Source: Nymphalis io (taxonomy: Eukaryota > Arthropoda > Insecta > Lepidoptera > Nymphalidae). Taken from it: a DNA stretch of 64,000 bases. Both the position numbers and the translations under genes were made by a program. Position 1 is the stretch's first letter. Every line of letters starts with the position of its first letter. Where the stretch lies: positions 4,914,501 to 4,978,500 of the forward strand of contig NC_065917.1 in the NCBI RefSeq assembly GCF_905147045.1. Direction: 5' to 3'. Shown piece by piece: positions 1 through 9,899 of this stretch. Under the pieces are notes generated by a model. The model searched no databases. It was not told the DNA's origin and worked only from the letters and a program-made list of their open reading frames with translations.

Positions 1-606
1 ACGTCAGTCCGGAACCAATAGTTCTTAACGAAGTTCCTCTCGAAGTTGTTATACTCCTGGTATGTGTACCTTGGGCAAACTTTGCAGTTGGGTCGAAACA
101 ACTTCGAGGGGGAAGCACGAAGAAGAGTACAGCTGGGCTGGGCAGCGTATAGAAAACTCGGTCAAGTCTTTTCGTCACGAATACCGCAATGCTTGAAGAC
201 AAAAGTCTTCAACGAGTGCGTCTTGAGTGGACCACCATTTTAAGGTCGCTCAGCGAGCTATGGAGAGGGCCATGCTCGGAGTTTCTCTGAAGGATCGAAT
301 CCCAAATGTGATGATTCGACAGAGAACCAAGGTTATCGACAAGGCCCAAAGGATTAGTAAGCAGAAGTGGCAGTGGGCTGGACACATATGTCGCAGAACC
401 GACGACCGTTGGAATAGACGCGTTCTGGAGTGGAGATCACGCCTTGGCAAACGTAGCGTAGGACGCCCTCCAGCTAGGTGGAGTGACGATATACGTAAGG
501 TGGCTGGCAGCGGTTGGAGATTAAGAGCTGAAAATCGAGCTCAGTGGCGTGCCATTGGAGAAACCTATGTCCAGCAGTGGACACGAAAGGTGATGATGAT
601 GATGAT
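1..606 (+). pseudogene. RTE-type LINE, 3' end of reverse transcriptase ORF (broken)
   Basis: Two frames carry pieces of the C-terminal part of an RTE-clade LINE protein. Positions 46-240 encode a segment with YVYLGQTLQLGR and CLKTKVF. From about 235 another frame carries QRAMERAMLGVSLKDRI, KWQWAGHI and GKRSVGRPPARWSDDI, and ends near QQWTRK. The two parts are out of frame, and the short stretch usually present between them is missing. The element ends in a GATGAT microsatellite (about 588-606), typical of RTE tails. It continues beyond the left edge. A dead copy. Confidence 0.85.
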
Positions 607-1020
607 CCCAAGGGTCTAGTCAAGTCTAGTGCTTTTCTGTAAGAACCTTGAAATACAGTACAGAAAACGGTCGTAAAATGACAGAAAATGATATGCGACA
701 TTGGCCGTAATTATTATAACATTTCAAGGACACACGCATCAAAATATCACTAAAAGTCTTTTGTCATCATTTAATGATATTAATTCTTATATAATGGCAA
801 TGCTGGGCTTAAATCCCTGGCCAGACCCGTCACTTAGTTGTGTGTTCTATTTCACTAACTTAATAATATAGACTTATAAATGTTATTTAGAAGTGGATTA
901 GTTATAGAAATCCGTCTTCTTCTTTCGAATGTCAAATCAACGATGACAGAAGGAGATAAAGCATGTTCAACTAAATATGCTTTAAGCAATGTTTATAAGT
1001 AAAGACGTATTATTTTTCAG
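607..1020. other. Intergenic or intronic AT-rich stretch
   Basis: No gene seen. Positions about 900-985 resemble 33516-33600 (CTTCTTCTTT, then a diverged ATGTCAnATCAA), so part of it is dispersed repeat. A pyrimidine tract and AG at 1010-1020 form a plausible splice acceptor for the next feature. Confidence 0.5.
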
Positions 1021-1250
1021 TCTCCATACTGATGAGTTATAAATTTGGATTAATTAATACAAAATCAAAACTCTCAAGAGCCTACTCTAATCCATTTCAC
1101 CCAGAAGACGATTCCGAAGAAGATGAAGATGCCGCCTTTAAATATGACAGCGAAAGTGATAAATTTGATGAGGTTAAAGTTACGAAAAGTGAGAGAAAAT
1201 TAAAAATAAATGGCAGGTTTTTTGACAATATAATGAATAAAGAATATTAA
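1021..1250 (+). CDS. Probable terminal exon of an unrecognised acidic protein
   Basis: An open frame runs from a good acceptor (TTATTTTTCAG ending at 1020) to a TAA at 1248-1250, and is also open before the first ATG (1032). The product has a basic N-part (KFGLINTKSKLSRAYSNPF) followed by an acidic run (EDDSEEDEDAAF) and a Lys-rich end. The composition and acidic cluster look like real coding sequence of a nuclear or RNA-associated protein, but no family was recognised. If a terminal exon, upstream exons lie left of the window or were not found. An AATAAA lies about 100 bp downstream (near 1349). It could also be a small single-exon gene starting at 1032. Confidence 0.45.
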
Positions 1251-1710
1251 TATTATTTCTGTTTTTATTTATTTTTGGGAATACGCTTTCCACTGATACT
1301 CAGTTTCCTGGTAAATAGTTGTCGCTGTGATTTAGAAATTGGCAACACTAATAAATAAATTAAAAACAAATGTTGGCGGTAAAGAAGGGCACAACGAGTA
1401 CTACTAACTAGTGAGCAGAATTTCGGGGAACTTGATACGCTAAAACCGAATGTGGTCAATCTTTGTCTTCAGTAGTAAGTTAATTGAGAGTAGGACTTAT
1501 TCCACCGCACCGCAGGCTGGCGAAAGCATTAATAAGGTTTTCATTTATTATCGATACGAGTAAAGCATATTAGTAGATTCAAAATATACTTTATATTGTA
1601 GATTATAGAATCAGCGTTTTTTCATTTATTTCCATTCACTTTAAGAATAATTTATTATAGTCTTGGTATAAACCATCTAGTATATAATATTTTTATTTTT
1701 CACACATTTT

Positions 1711-1744
1711 TATCTATTCACACACAAACGTGTGTGAATAGATA
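1711..1744. repeat. Perfect 15-bp-arm palindrome
   Basis: Arms 1711-1725 and 1730-1744 are exact reverse complements (TATCTATTCACACAC and its complement) around an AAAC loop. The surrounding 1251-2125 is AT-rich with no gene seen. Confidence 0.9.
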
Positions 1745-2125
1745 CAATTCGATAAAATAATATAGGTCGGTGATTTGTTTACTTAATGATAAATGTTGAT
1801 GTTGTTGATGCAGTATCTCGTTAAAGATTGAGTTAGTAAACATAAAAAAAACATCCTATATTTAAAACGGTCTTTACAAATTATAAATCTAAGAAAAGTA
1901 ATAAGAAACATTCCACGGATATTTTACAATTACGTTGCAAATCAAAAATGGTGTTGCTTTTTCTCCGATCATAAAGTGTAGAACAATTGACTGTTGCTTC
2001 AATTATTACAGATAACATAATAAATCTTACTTATGTTTTTAAAATATAATCATTGTCATTAAGAGCTACCAAAAATGTGGCTTAATTTTCTGATATCTAT
2101 AAATTAAAAAATAAAGTATACCGTA

Positions 2126-2423
2126 ACAGCCTGTGAATGTCCCACTGCTGGGCTAAAGGCCTCCTCTCCTCTTTTTTGAGGAGAAGGTTTGGAGCTTATT
2201 CCACCACGCTGCTCCAATGCGGGTTGGTAGAATTCACATGTGGCAGAATTTCAGTGAATTTAGACACATGCAGGTTTCCTCACGATGTTTTCCTTCACCG
2301 TAAAGCACGAGATGAATTATAATCACAAATTAAGCACATGAAAATTCAGTGGTGCTTGCCCGGGTTTGAACCCACGATCATCGGTTAAGATTCACGCGTT
2401 CTTACCACAGGGCCATCTCGGCT
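2126..2423 (-). mobile_element. SINE family A (Metulj-like), near full length
   Basis: Read on the - strand it starts GCCGAGATGGCCC, with a tRNA-like A box and a B box (GGGTTCAAACCC). It then runs through TGAAGGAAAACATCGTGAGG and ends CCCAGCAGTGGGACATTCAC. This is the most abundant family in the window. Confidence 0.9.
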
Positions 2424-2756
2424 TTTTTAAAAATAAAGTATACAAAAAGATATTTAATGCTTATTAAAATTTATTTGTCAATCTAAAACTATTTTCACAA
2501 CAACAAAAAGTAAATGAAATTAACATTTCATTTTATAGTAAGCCTACTTGCACGTTTTTAAAGGTTGTTTTAAAAATAATATTAAAAAGTGAAAGTAAAG
2601 TAACAATTAAAGCAAAAACTAAACGCAATCTGCTTAAATGTCATAATCTGTAGTCACATTTATAATTGTCAACCAAATAATTCATGGCGGATCGCCTTGC
2701 AACAAAACATTAAAATCGCGCTAATTATTAACAAAACATCAAATTATCAAAACATA
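2424..2756 (+). promoter_or_regulatory. LSM12 upstream region with possible short uORF
   Basis: AT-rich. ATG at 2684 opens a 9-codon uORF ending TAA at 2711-2713, in a Kozak-like context (TTCATGGCGG). Another ATG at 2697 is in frame with LSM12 and would add 20 residues. No TATA box or other core element could be assigned. Whether the uORF is transcribed depends on an unknown start site. Confidence 0.35.
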
Positions 2757-5700
2757 ATGTCCACAGTCGTATCTGACTGTTTCACTATCGGCAGCATAGT
2801 TGCTACTCGAACATGTTATAACGAAGATATTGAAGGCGAAGTTTTGGCATTCGATCCTCAAACTAAAATGTTAATTTTGAAATGCCCCTCATCCAGTGGA
2901 AATCCTAAACGCCACGACGTTAATATCGTCAACCTGTCGCTGGTCAGCGACGTTCAGATAAAAAAAGAAGTGACAACTGTTCCGGAGCCTCCACAGTCTT
3001 TAAATTTGCACAGACTCAACACGAGAGTTAGAAACTCGATAGAAAATAAGAGAAGACTAGTGAGTTATATTTGATCCTTGTTCGCATGAAATAAGCCATT
3101 TAACTAATCATACTTTAAAAATAAAATACTAAAAATTGTATTAAATAAGTACATTTATTCTAAGTTATACAGTATACTTACTCATTATCTCATGCCCTTT
3201 ATTGAAAGTTTGCCTAAAGAGATTGAGAGCAATAAGACCTCTTTAGGGTCCGTTCACACAGACCGGCTCGGAGAGGAGAGCAGATTTTTATCACGTTGGA
3301 AACAGTGTTTTGAGTGATTGTAGTAAAGTTTATTTTTGCATTTGCACCTTTTTTGTCATTAAAAATGCCTGAACGCGCTTCGTGTGAAGTAATAAAAGGA
3401 GCCGACCGGCTCCGCTTGCGTGCTCTTTCTCGCTCGCACCCGCTTTCAGATCTCTTCCAGCCGGTCGATGTGAAATAGTTGGCGGCTCCGCTCCGGCCAA
3501 TTCCAAGCGTATACGACCCGGTCTGTGTGAAAAGAAAAAAGCAGGCCGATGCTCTCCGAGCCGGTCTGTGTGAACGGACCCTTAATACATAGATATAATT
3601 ATATTTTTGTTTATACCTGTATTTAATTGTTAGTCTTTCTGTGTTCCATAAATTATATTCTATTAAATTTTATTTAGTGAATAAATACTACATCATTAAT
3701 GCATTCATAGGGCTACTACAACAATGTATAGCTTAGAACCTTTTCCTTATTAGGTTTAGGTAATAGTAATTTAATGAATATTTCTTTTCGTAGACTGTTT
3801 TTCCTATGGGATGGGAATTTTATATTACAGATGCATTGCCTCGTTTGTGTAATGACTAGCTTAAATGTCTGCAGTTTTTGTGCGAACGCCTGGCCGGGCC
3901 AGTAAAATCTTATTGGAATTTTGTTAATATGCTTAGTAGCAGCCTGGATGTTCAAGTTGGCAATGTTAAAACTCAAACTATCCCTGATTGACTCTGATTC
4001 CTGACCTCTCTATTATATGAAATTAAAATCATTGTGCTCAGGAGTTTCATCCGTATATGGCAGCAACTAGACCAGTAGGTCCTAGGGCATTGATTGAAAT
4101 CACCACTCATATACTGTAATGGGAAACTGGGAAACACTTCTTTATGTCATCATGTCCCTTCTCTAATCACCTTTTTATGTTTGGCTATATACTTTATTGC
4201 TATATATTATTACAATAATAAGAAAAATATGTTTTTATTTATTAAAAGGTTTTGTTTATCTATAAATACTCTCAATAATAATATTCACAGAATGGTATTG
4301 CTACTCCTATGATAATAATAGTAAGAAATATGTTATATTCGTTCCAGGTTTCAGCGTTACAAGCCTGTCTAGATCCAGAAGGTCAAAGATTGTTCCTCGC
4401 TATTGCCAGAGTTATAGATGACGTATCTTGGTCTGGGCAGAGTATTCGTGTGTACAATGAAGTAACCATAACTCCTCCATATAAGGTAACTAATTTATAT
4501 ATCATGTATACAATAGCTTACAAAAGCTTTTTACATTCTAATGATGATGTTTCTTCAGTGCAAAGGCCAAGCAAAAGTGGCCTTTTGGAGATGCATTACA
4601 ACCTTTTTTCTCAGTGACCTGTATTAAAAAAATTTGAAAATAAGGTTTATTTACGTAATTTATAGCAAATAGTTTAAAAAAAAATTGAAAATAATAATAT
4701 TTTCTATTAATAGAAATAAATATGCAAACTACCTTCTATGTGCGTAATTATTTGGTTTTTGCTGCTAAATTATGTATCACAAGATATTGACATCAGCAGA
4801 ATGAATAATGTAACACCATTAGTAACGTAACACCCTTGACTTATTTTTGCAATATATTTAATTATATTTTTAAATCGATTTTATTACGTAATTGATGCGC
4901 TCAATCACCATTCTCCTTTGTTTTATTGGCTAGACGATATTTATCCCCATCGAGGGTTACCATCTCCTAAAATAGCTGCTGAATAGGACCGGAAATTTGG
5001 CACTAAAAACTGAAATAAAATATTTAAAGCAGTATTTTTAAACCAATACACTCTACAACTGCATGTAACTTTGTTTTTTTTTTCAATTAGGTAACTTTGT
5101 CTACGTAGGCATTGCCCACTGATTACTTATTCTACCGCAACCAGTACTAAGTATTATTGTGATCTGGTTTGAAGGGCTCAAGGGTTTGAAGGGAACTGGC
5201 TCACAGTTTAACTACAAGTACAAGAGACGTAACATCTTAGATCCCATGGTTGGCAGTGGATTGAAGGTGTACTTGATTTATCCCATCAAAAACATAAATG
5301 TGAAATGAGAGCCAAGTTCAATATTATGATAAACGCCTTGCCTTATATTGAAGTCTAAGGTCTGACTTGGCTAATTTTCATATACGAATTATATTATAGC
5401 CTTCGCAAGTTCTAAAGTTGTAAGTTCTTATTTTATTTATTTTTTGTACAGAAATTATCTTGTAATTTATTATAATTTTTCAATTAATTGATTCTATTAG
5501 GAATACTTACGTATAGTGCCTATAATGTAAGAATTAGCAATCAAAATTGATGACAGCGGACTTTATGTAGATTTTTAGGTCTTCACGTGAATACATATGA
5601 GTGGAATACCACCCTTAATTTTTTTTTCTACTTATAATTGCTGATTCTTTCATTACAGGAACTTAATAAACAGGCAGGCAGGCACTAATAGAATCTATTA

Positions 5701-6557
5701 ATTGAAAAATTATAATAAAATAATAAAAAAATTACTAGTTTCTGATTTATTCCTTTGTATTCACCCAACTACCTATCTGGATACCAAATTTTAACTTTCT
5801 AGGTCATCCGGAACTGGGTTAGAGTTTTGAGTCAGTGATGAAAATGACGAATTTTGGACGTTAATATCTAAATAACCGTTTGTGGTGTGTTTATGAAATT
5901 TAGAACATATATTTATCTCGCAGGTCTCAATACTTAAGCCAAAATTGACATGTTTATGTGAAATAGTTTTCGAGTTACGAGGGAGTCAAAAGTGGCTCCA
6001 AATGGTTCGTGTAATATTACACACGGTGCTGTTCGCCAGTTCTGTTAGCTTGAACTTGGCTTGACACGCTACAGCGTGTCTAGATCCTTTTTGCAGTCAG
6101 TGTTTGTTGGCGAAGGTGACAATTTGCCATCAGAACTCATTTCCTCGTATGTAACTTATTTTGTAAATTAAAAAAAAAATTAATATGTAGCGCTCGTCGT
6201 CGTAAGTGTGCCATAAATATAAAGAAAACTATAAATAATATAACACTACTATTAACCCTTGCAAATGGGGTCGTTGTCGCTCCACTAAAAAAAAACAAAA
6301 CAGTTTTAGAAATTAAAACCGAAAATTACAAATTACTAGTTCAGTCACACTTTAAGTTCTTTAAAAGTACTTTATCAGTGAAATAAACTTTTGGGTATGG
6401 GGTTAAATTAAAATTGTTTTTTTTTTTATGATTCCAGGTTGAAAACGTATTAGGCGACCCCGAATCGAAGCCATATAATTACATACGGAAGTTCGTTGAA
6501 CGACACTGGAGAGATCACCGTGACCACGCAGCAGCTAACTCTTCAAGACTTCAATAA
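2757..6557 (+). CDS. LSM12: LSM12 homolog, 3 exons, complete (186 aa)
   Basis: Exons are 2757-3059, 4348-4485 and 6438-6557; all junctions are phase 0 with GT-AG borders. Residues 1-70 form the LSM12-type Sm-like domain (MSTVVSDCFTIGSIVATRTC; GEVLAFDPQTKMLILKCPSS). Exons 2-3 form the anticodon-binding-like (AD) domain (DPEGQRLFLAIARVIDD; NEVTITPPYK; FVERHWRDH). The length is close to the roughly 195 aa of vertebrate LSM12. The start at 2757 is chosen because it aligns with the family N-terminus; the in-frame ATG at 2697 would add an unconserved extension. In animals LSM12 works with ATXN2/TYF in translational control. An AATAAA overlaps the stop codon. Intron 1 carries an inverted-repeat element and intron 2 several repeats. 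Confidence 0.95.
3246..3581. mobile_element. MITE-like element with long terminal inverted repeats (PIF/Harbinger type suspected)
   Basis: The ends GGGTCCGTTCACACAGACCG (from 3246) and its near-exact complement (to 3581) form terminal inverted repeats of about 30 bp. Both flanks are TTA (3243-3245 and 3582-3584), the target duplication typical of PIF/Harbinger elements. The interior has no ORF; it contains inverted GC-rich segments around 3400-3490. It sits in LSM12 intron 1. Confidence 0.75.
5085..5265 (-). repeat. Degenerate family B copy in LSM12 intron 2
   Basis: Traces of the family B body are visible: TTCTACCGCA near 5130, ACTGGCTCACAG near 5190 and CGTAACATCTTAGATCCCA near 5229. Heavily mutated. 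Confidence 0.5.
5469..5716. mobile_element. Foldback/MITE-like element with 32-bp terminal inverted repeats
   Basis: 5469-5500 and about 5684-5716 are inverted copies (ATTATAATTTTTCAATTAAT at the left end). Inner segments near 5530 and 5640 (GTAAGAATTAGCAAT / ATTGCTGATTCTTTCATTAC) are also inverted, so the element could fold into one long hairpin. No ORF. In LSM12 intron 2. Confidence 0.7.
5870..6015. repeat. About 145-bp repeat shared with 59800-59945
   Basis: The stretch beginning AACCGTTTGTGGTGTGTTTA and ending CTCCAAATGGTTCGTGTAAT occurs in both places with few differences. The second copy lies next to the DIRS-like remnant, so this may be a terminal piece of that element family. Confidence 0.7.
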
Positions 6558-6558
6558 A
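6553..6558 (+). terminator. AATAAA polyadenylation signal of LSM12
   Basis: AATAAA overlaps the TAA stop of LSM12, implying an extremely short 3' UTR if used. No second obvious signal was seen within about 80 bp. Confidence 0.55.
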
Positions 6559-6712
6559 GAAATATATATATATACCTTACAACGTGTGTTGTCTTATTTG
6601 ACATTTTCCCGCTTAAAATTACCTCAATATTTAGTTTTGACAATTAAATGTCAATTTTATATCTTTTAGGTTATGTGTCAAATTTGCATTTACAAATAAT
6701 TCACTTTCATTG

Positions 6713-7119
6713 AACGATTCAAAATTTTAAACCGAATAATCTCATATCATGTGTCATCTATTTTATACGTGACATTGGCAGAATATTTCGCGCTATAATA
6801 GCGTAGATACACGCCCGAAAAGAGAAAAAAAAAACACTAAAACCCGTGTTAAAAAAATAAAAAATAGGGTTTAGTTACTGTTCAGGATTATATAAATTTA
6901 TGTAACAGGATATATAAATAGAACAGTATATTTTTAAAAATATTAACTACTGCTTTATATTAAAATTGTTAAATGATTCAAAAGTGCTTGTAAGAAGGTT
7001 TTTTTTTTCTCTTTTCTGGCGAGTATACGCTATTAGAGCGCGAAATATTCTGCCAATGTCACGTGTAAAATAGATGACACATATATGAGATTATTCGGTT
7101 TCAAATTTTGAATCGTTTA
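6713..7119. repeat. Long imperfect inverted repeat downstream of LSM12
   Basis: Arms about 6713-6835 and 7000-7119 (for example GACATTGGCAGAATATTTCG and its complement) flank an AT-rich spacer of about 165 bp with no ORF. It looks like a foldback element or a MITE. Poly-A/poly-T tracts lie at the inner ends of the arms. Confidence 0.8.
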
Positions 7120-7755
7120 ATGATGATAAGTGAAAACTATGTTATCCTAGAGTAGATATCTAGAACAATATTATAAATAAATAAAAAAATATTTGAACAC
7201 AACATATAAATATAATAATAATTACAATTTGAATTTATTTCTTACAATAAATTTAATTAGATATTTAATAAATGGTGAGTAAACTAATGTCAAAAGAAAT
7301 TTCACGTTTACAGGACGTTGGATGTTACAGGAAAGATATTCATATAGAGAATCTTGGAGTTTAGAGCAAGTGAGAAATACTTGTGTAAAGTATATTTTGA
7401 CATTTATTAAATGATTCTGACAGTTTGGATTCATGACGAAAAATTATTTACACGCTTCGAGCGTAAAGCGGCGTGGTAGTGCCGATAGATAACAAAATTC
7501 CATTTTTCTTATCCGTAACAACTTAGATTTCAAAGAGCGGGGAACCCAGTAAGGGTATAATCCCAGTACAGGGACCCTTGCAATTAGTTTGTAATACTTA
7601 ATTGATATTAATAAAACATTTTTTTTCTGTTTTTTAATAGTTTTAATCGAGATCTAAGTAATTTATTGTATTCATTAGGGTTTAGAGGAAAAAATGCCGG
7701 AAAAGTTGTCTTAAATTTAAAGTAAAATAAAACAGTGTATATAAGTGGTTAAGTG
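7120..7755. other. AT-rich intergenic DNA
   Basis: No gene, RNA or clear repeat recognised. ORFs here are short and of low-complexity composition. Confidence 0.5.
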
Positions 7756-8075
7756 GAATAATGTCCTCCGACCAACTACACAGGACACATTATAATGCAC
7801 AAGTATGTGCTCAAACACAGGTGCACTCTCTATTCCCTAACTCTCATAATCCGATGAGACCGCAATCCGCAATGAGTTCAGCCGCAGGACCAACGGCTTT
7901 ACGTGCTTTCCGAGGCACGGGAATGTACACACTTCCAACGTCTAGACTCCGGGCTGCTACTGAGAATTATCTGACAGAAAAACCCAATAACTTTTTATTG
8001 GCCCGACCTAGGAATTGGACCCAGGACCTCCAGGTCTGCGGCCTTACATCAAGCCACTAGACCAACGAGGCAATC
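7756..8075 (-). mobile_element. SINE family C, full length
   Basis: On the - strand it begins with a tRNA-like head (GCCTCGTTGGTCTAGTGGCT, box A; GGTCCTGGGTCCAATTCC, box B region). It continues through AATAAAAAGTTATTGGG and ends near GGTCGGAGGACATTATTCC. Slightly diverged. Confidence 0.85.
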
Positions 8076-8199
8076 AAAACTGACGAAGGATACAGTAAAA
8101 GTTAAGTGTAATAGTGTTGTATTATAAATAAAGATTTATTAATCGCGAACTGATTGTAACGTAATACAGCAGAGCTGTTAGCAAATCGCATGGAATATT

Positions 8200-8425
8200 T
8201 AAATATATGCTTATATGGTTCGATTCCCACCCAGGACAGATATTCGTGTGCATGAACATGTTTGTCCTGAGTCTGGATGTAATTATCTATATAAGTATGT
8301 ATTTACAAACGAAAAGTAGTATATGTAGTATATCAAGTGTCTGGTTTCGATAGTACGAGCTCTGTACAAGCTTAATTTGGGATCAGATGGCCGTGTGTGA
8401 AAAATGTCCCAGGATATTATTATTC
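8200..8425 (+). mobile_element. SINE family D, 5'-truncated
   Basis: Contains the B-box segment TTCGATTCCCACCCAGGACA and the family D body (TGCATGAACATGTTTGTCCT; CTGGTTTCGATAGTACGAGC; GATGGCCGTGTGTGAAAAAT). The tRNA-like 5' end is missing or mutated. Confidence 0.8.
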
Positions 8426-9272
8426 GTTTGACGAAGTCGATTGAATATAATTAAAGAAACAATTTGTTTGATAACATTTATTTCTAAAGTAACTACAGTC
8501 TAAAATTACTATAACATTACGCAGATAATTCCTTCAACACTACAAACATTGATATTGTAACATTTTTACCAATAAAAATAATAATAATATTTTAATACAA
8601 TTTAAATGACACGATATAGAAAAAAACAGTGACTTATTAACGTCTTTTGAATTGTTTTTTTTTAATTATTTATTCTTTTAAATAAGTTTTTTTTTCAATT
8701 TAAATACTATTTAAAAGAAAGATCAACAATTTATACTAATATTATAAATGCGAAAGTAATATTGTCTGTGTGTCACGCTTTCACGGCTAAAACACTGATC
8801 CGATTTTGATGAAATTCCGTATGAAGCAATCTTGAACCTCAAGGAAGGAGATAGGCTACTTTTTTTTACGAAATACCTAACCCCCTTCCCCTAACACGCG
8901 GGCAAATCAAGATGCGAAAACTGGTAAGAAATAAATATCAATATTATAAAAAATGTTATTAAATATTAATAGTCTATTGTCGGACTACTTTGAAACACAT
9001 TTTGATTTCATAGACACTGATCTGTTTTAAAAGGTCGTATGTACAATGTCTTCTTTAGAGCATAAATATTAAAAAAAAATCTGATACCAATCAACTAAAA
9101 TGGAAATTCTCAATTAATATTTATATTTTGTTTAAGCGTGTTCGCGTATAGCTTTTCTGTTACAGAATTATTTTTTAATTTAGCGTTTGATTTAGTATAG
9201 CTCCGAGCTTCCTTCTCATTTTTATCGATATTACACACATTTCAAGTCTTTTTTTATTCCGTCCAATTTATC
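8426..9272. other. AT-rich intergenic DNA with one degenerate repeat
   Basis: 8735-8890 belongs to the widespread insect repeat with ATTATAAATGCGAAAGTAAT, CGATTTTGATGAAATTCCGT and ATAGGCTAC; related pieces occur at 39345-39440, 55345-55430 and 62305-62430. Otherwise no gene seen. Confidence 0.5.
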
Positions 9273-9286
9273 GCGTTCAGACAGAA

Positions 9287-9570
9287 GCCGAGATGTCCCA
9301 GTGGTTAGAACGCGTGAATCTTAACCGATGATCGTGGGTTCAAACCCGGGCAAGCACCGCTGAATTTTCACTTTCTTAGTTTGTGTTTATAATTCATCTC
9401 GTGCTTGACGATGAAGGAAATCTGCATGTGTCTGATTTCATTGAAATTCTGCCCCATGTGTATTCTACCAACCCGCATTGGAGCAGCGTGGTGGAATAAG
9501 CTCCAAACCTTCTCCTTAAAAGGGAGAGGAGGCCTTAGCCCAGCAGTGGGACATTAACAGGCTGTTACTA
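9287..9570 (+). mobile_element. SINE family A, full length with 13-bp target duplication
   Basis: Complete from the GCCGAG head through B box TTCAAACCC to ACAGGCTGTTACT. It is flanked by an exact duplication GCGTTCAGACAGA (9273-9285 and 9572-9584), proving retroposition and defining the ends of the family. Confidence 0.93.
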
Positions 9571-9899
9571 GGCGTTCAGACAGACAAACGCAGCACAGTT
9601 TTTTTATAATATGTACTGATAAGCATTCTAACATAGTATATGGTCATACGAATAAGTAAGGAAAAATTATTATATTAAATGTAATATTTGATTACAACTT
9701 TGGATTTGTTAAACATTTATAACTTCGATTATATTTGTTTTATACGTAGAGTTTTTTATATAAGAGAAATCTACATTTTTTTTTTACTATTAATAGGCCA
9801 GCGTTTGACCGTTGACTTGCCTGATGTTAAGCATCGACACGGTGTAAGATGTAGCACGCTTGCCTATAAGAAACATTATATAATATTAATAAATAGTTT

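Noticed and set aside
942..1001. ATG-initiated frame beginning MTEGDKACSTKYALSNVYK, possibly a first exon for 1021-1250 with a GTAAAG donor
   Set aside because: The stretch 900-985 resembles a repeat also seen at 33516-33600, and the frame closes at once; there is no independent coding evidence.
9287..9360. tRNA gene-like A and B boxes (here and at the heads of all family A, C and D copies)
   Set aside because: They are heads of retroposed SINEs with bodies, tails and target duplications; no isolated cloverleaf with a proper acceptor stem was found.
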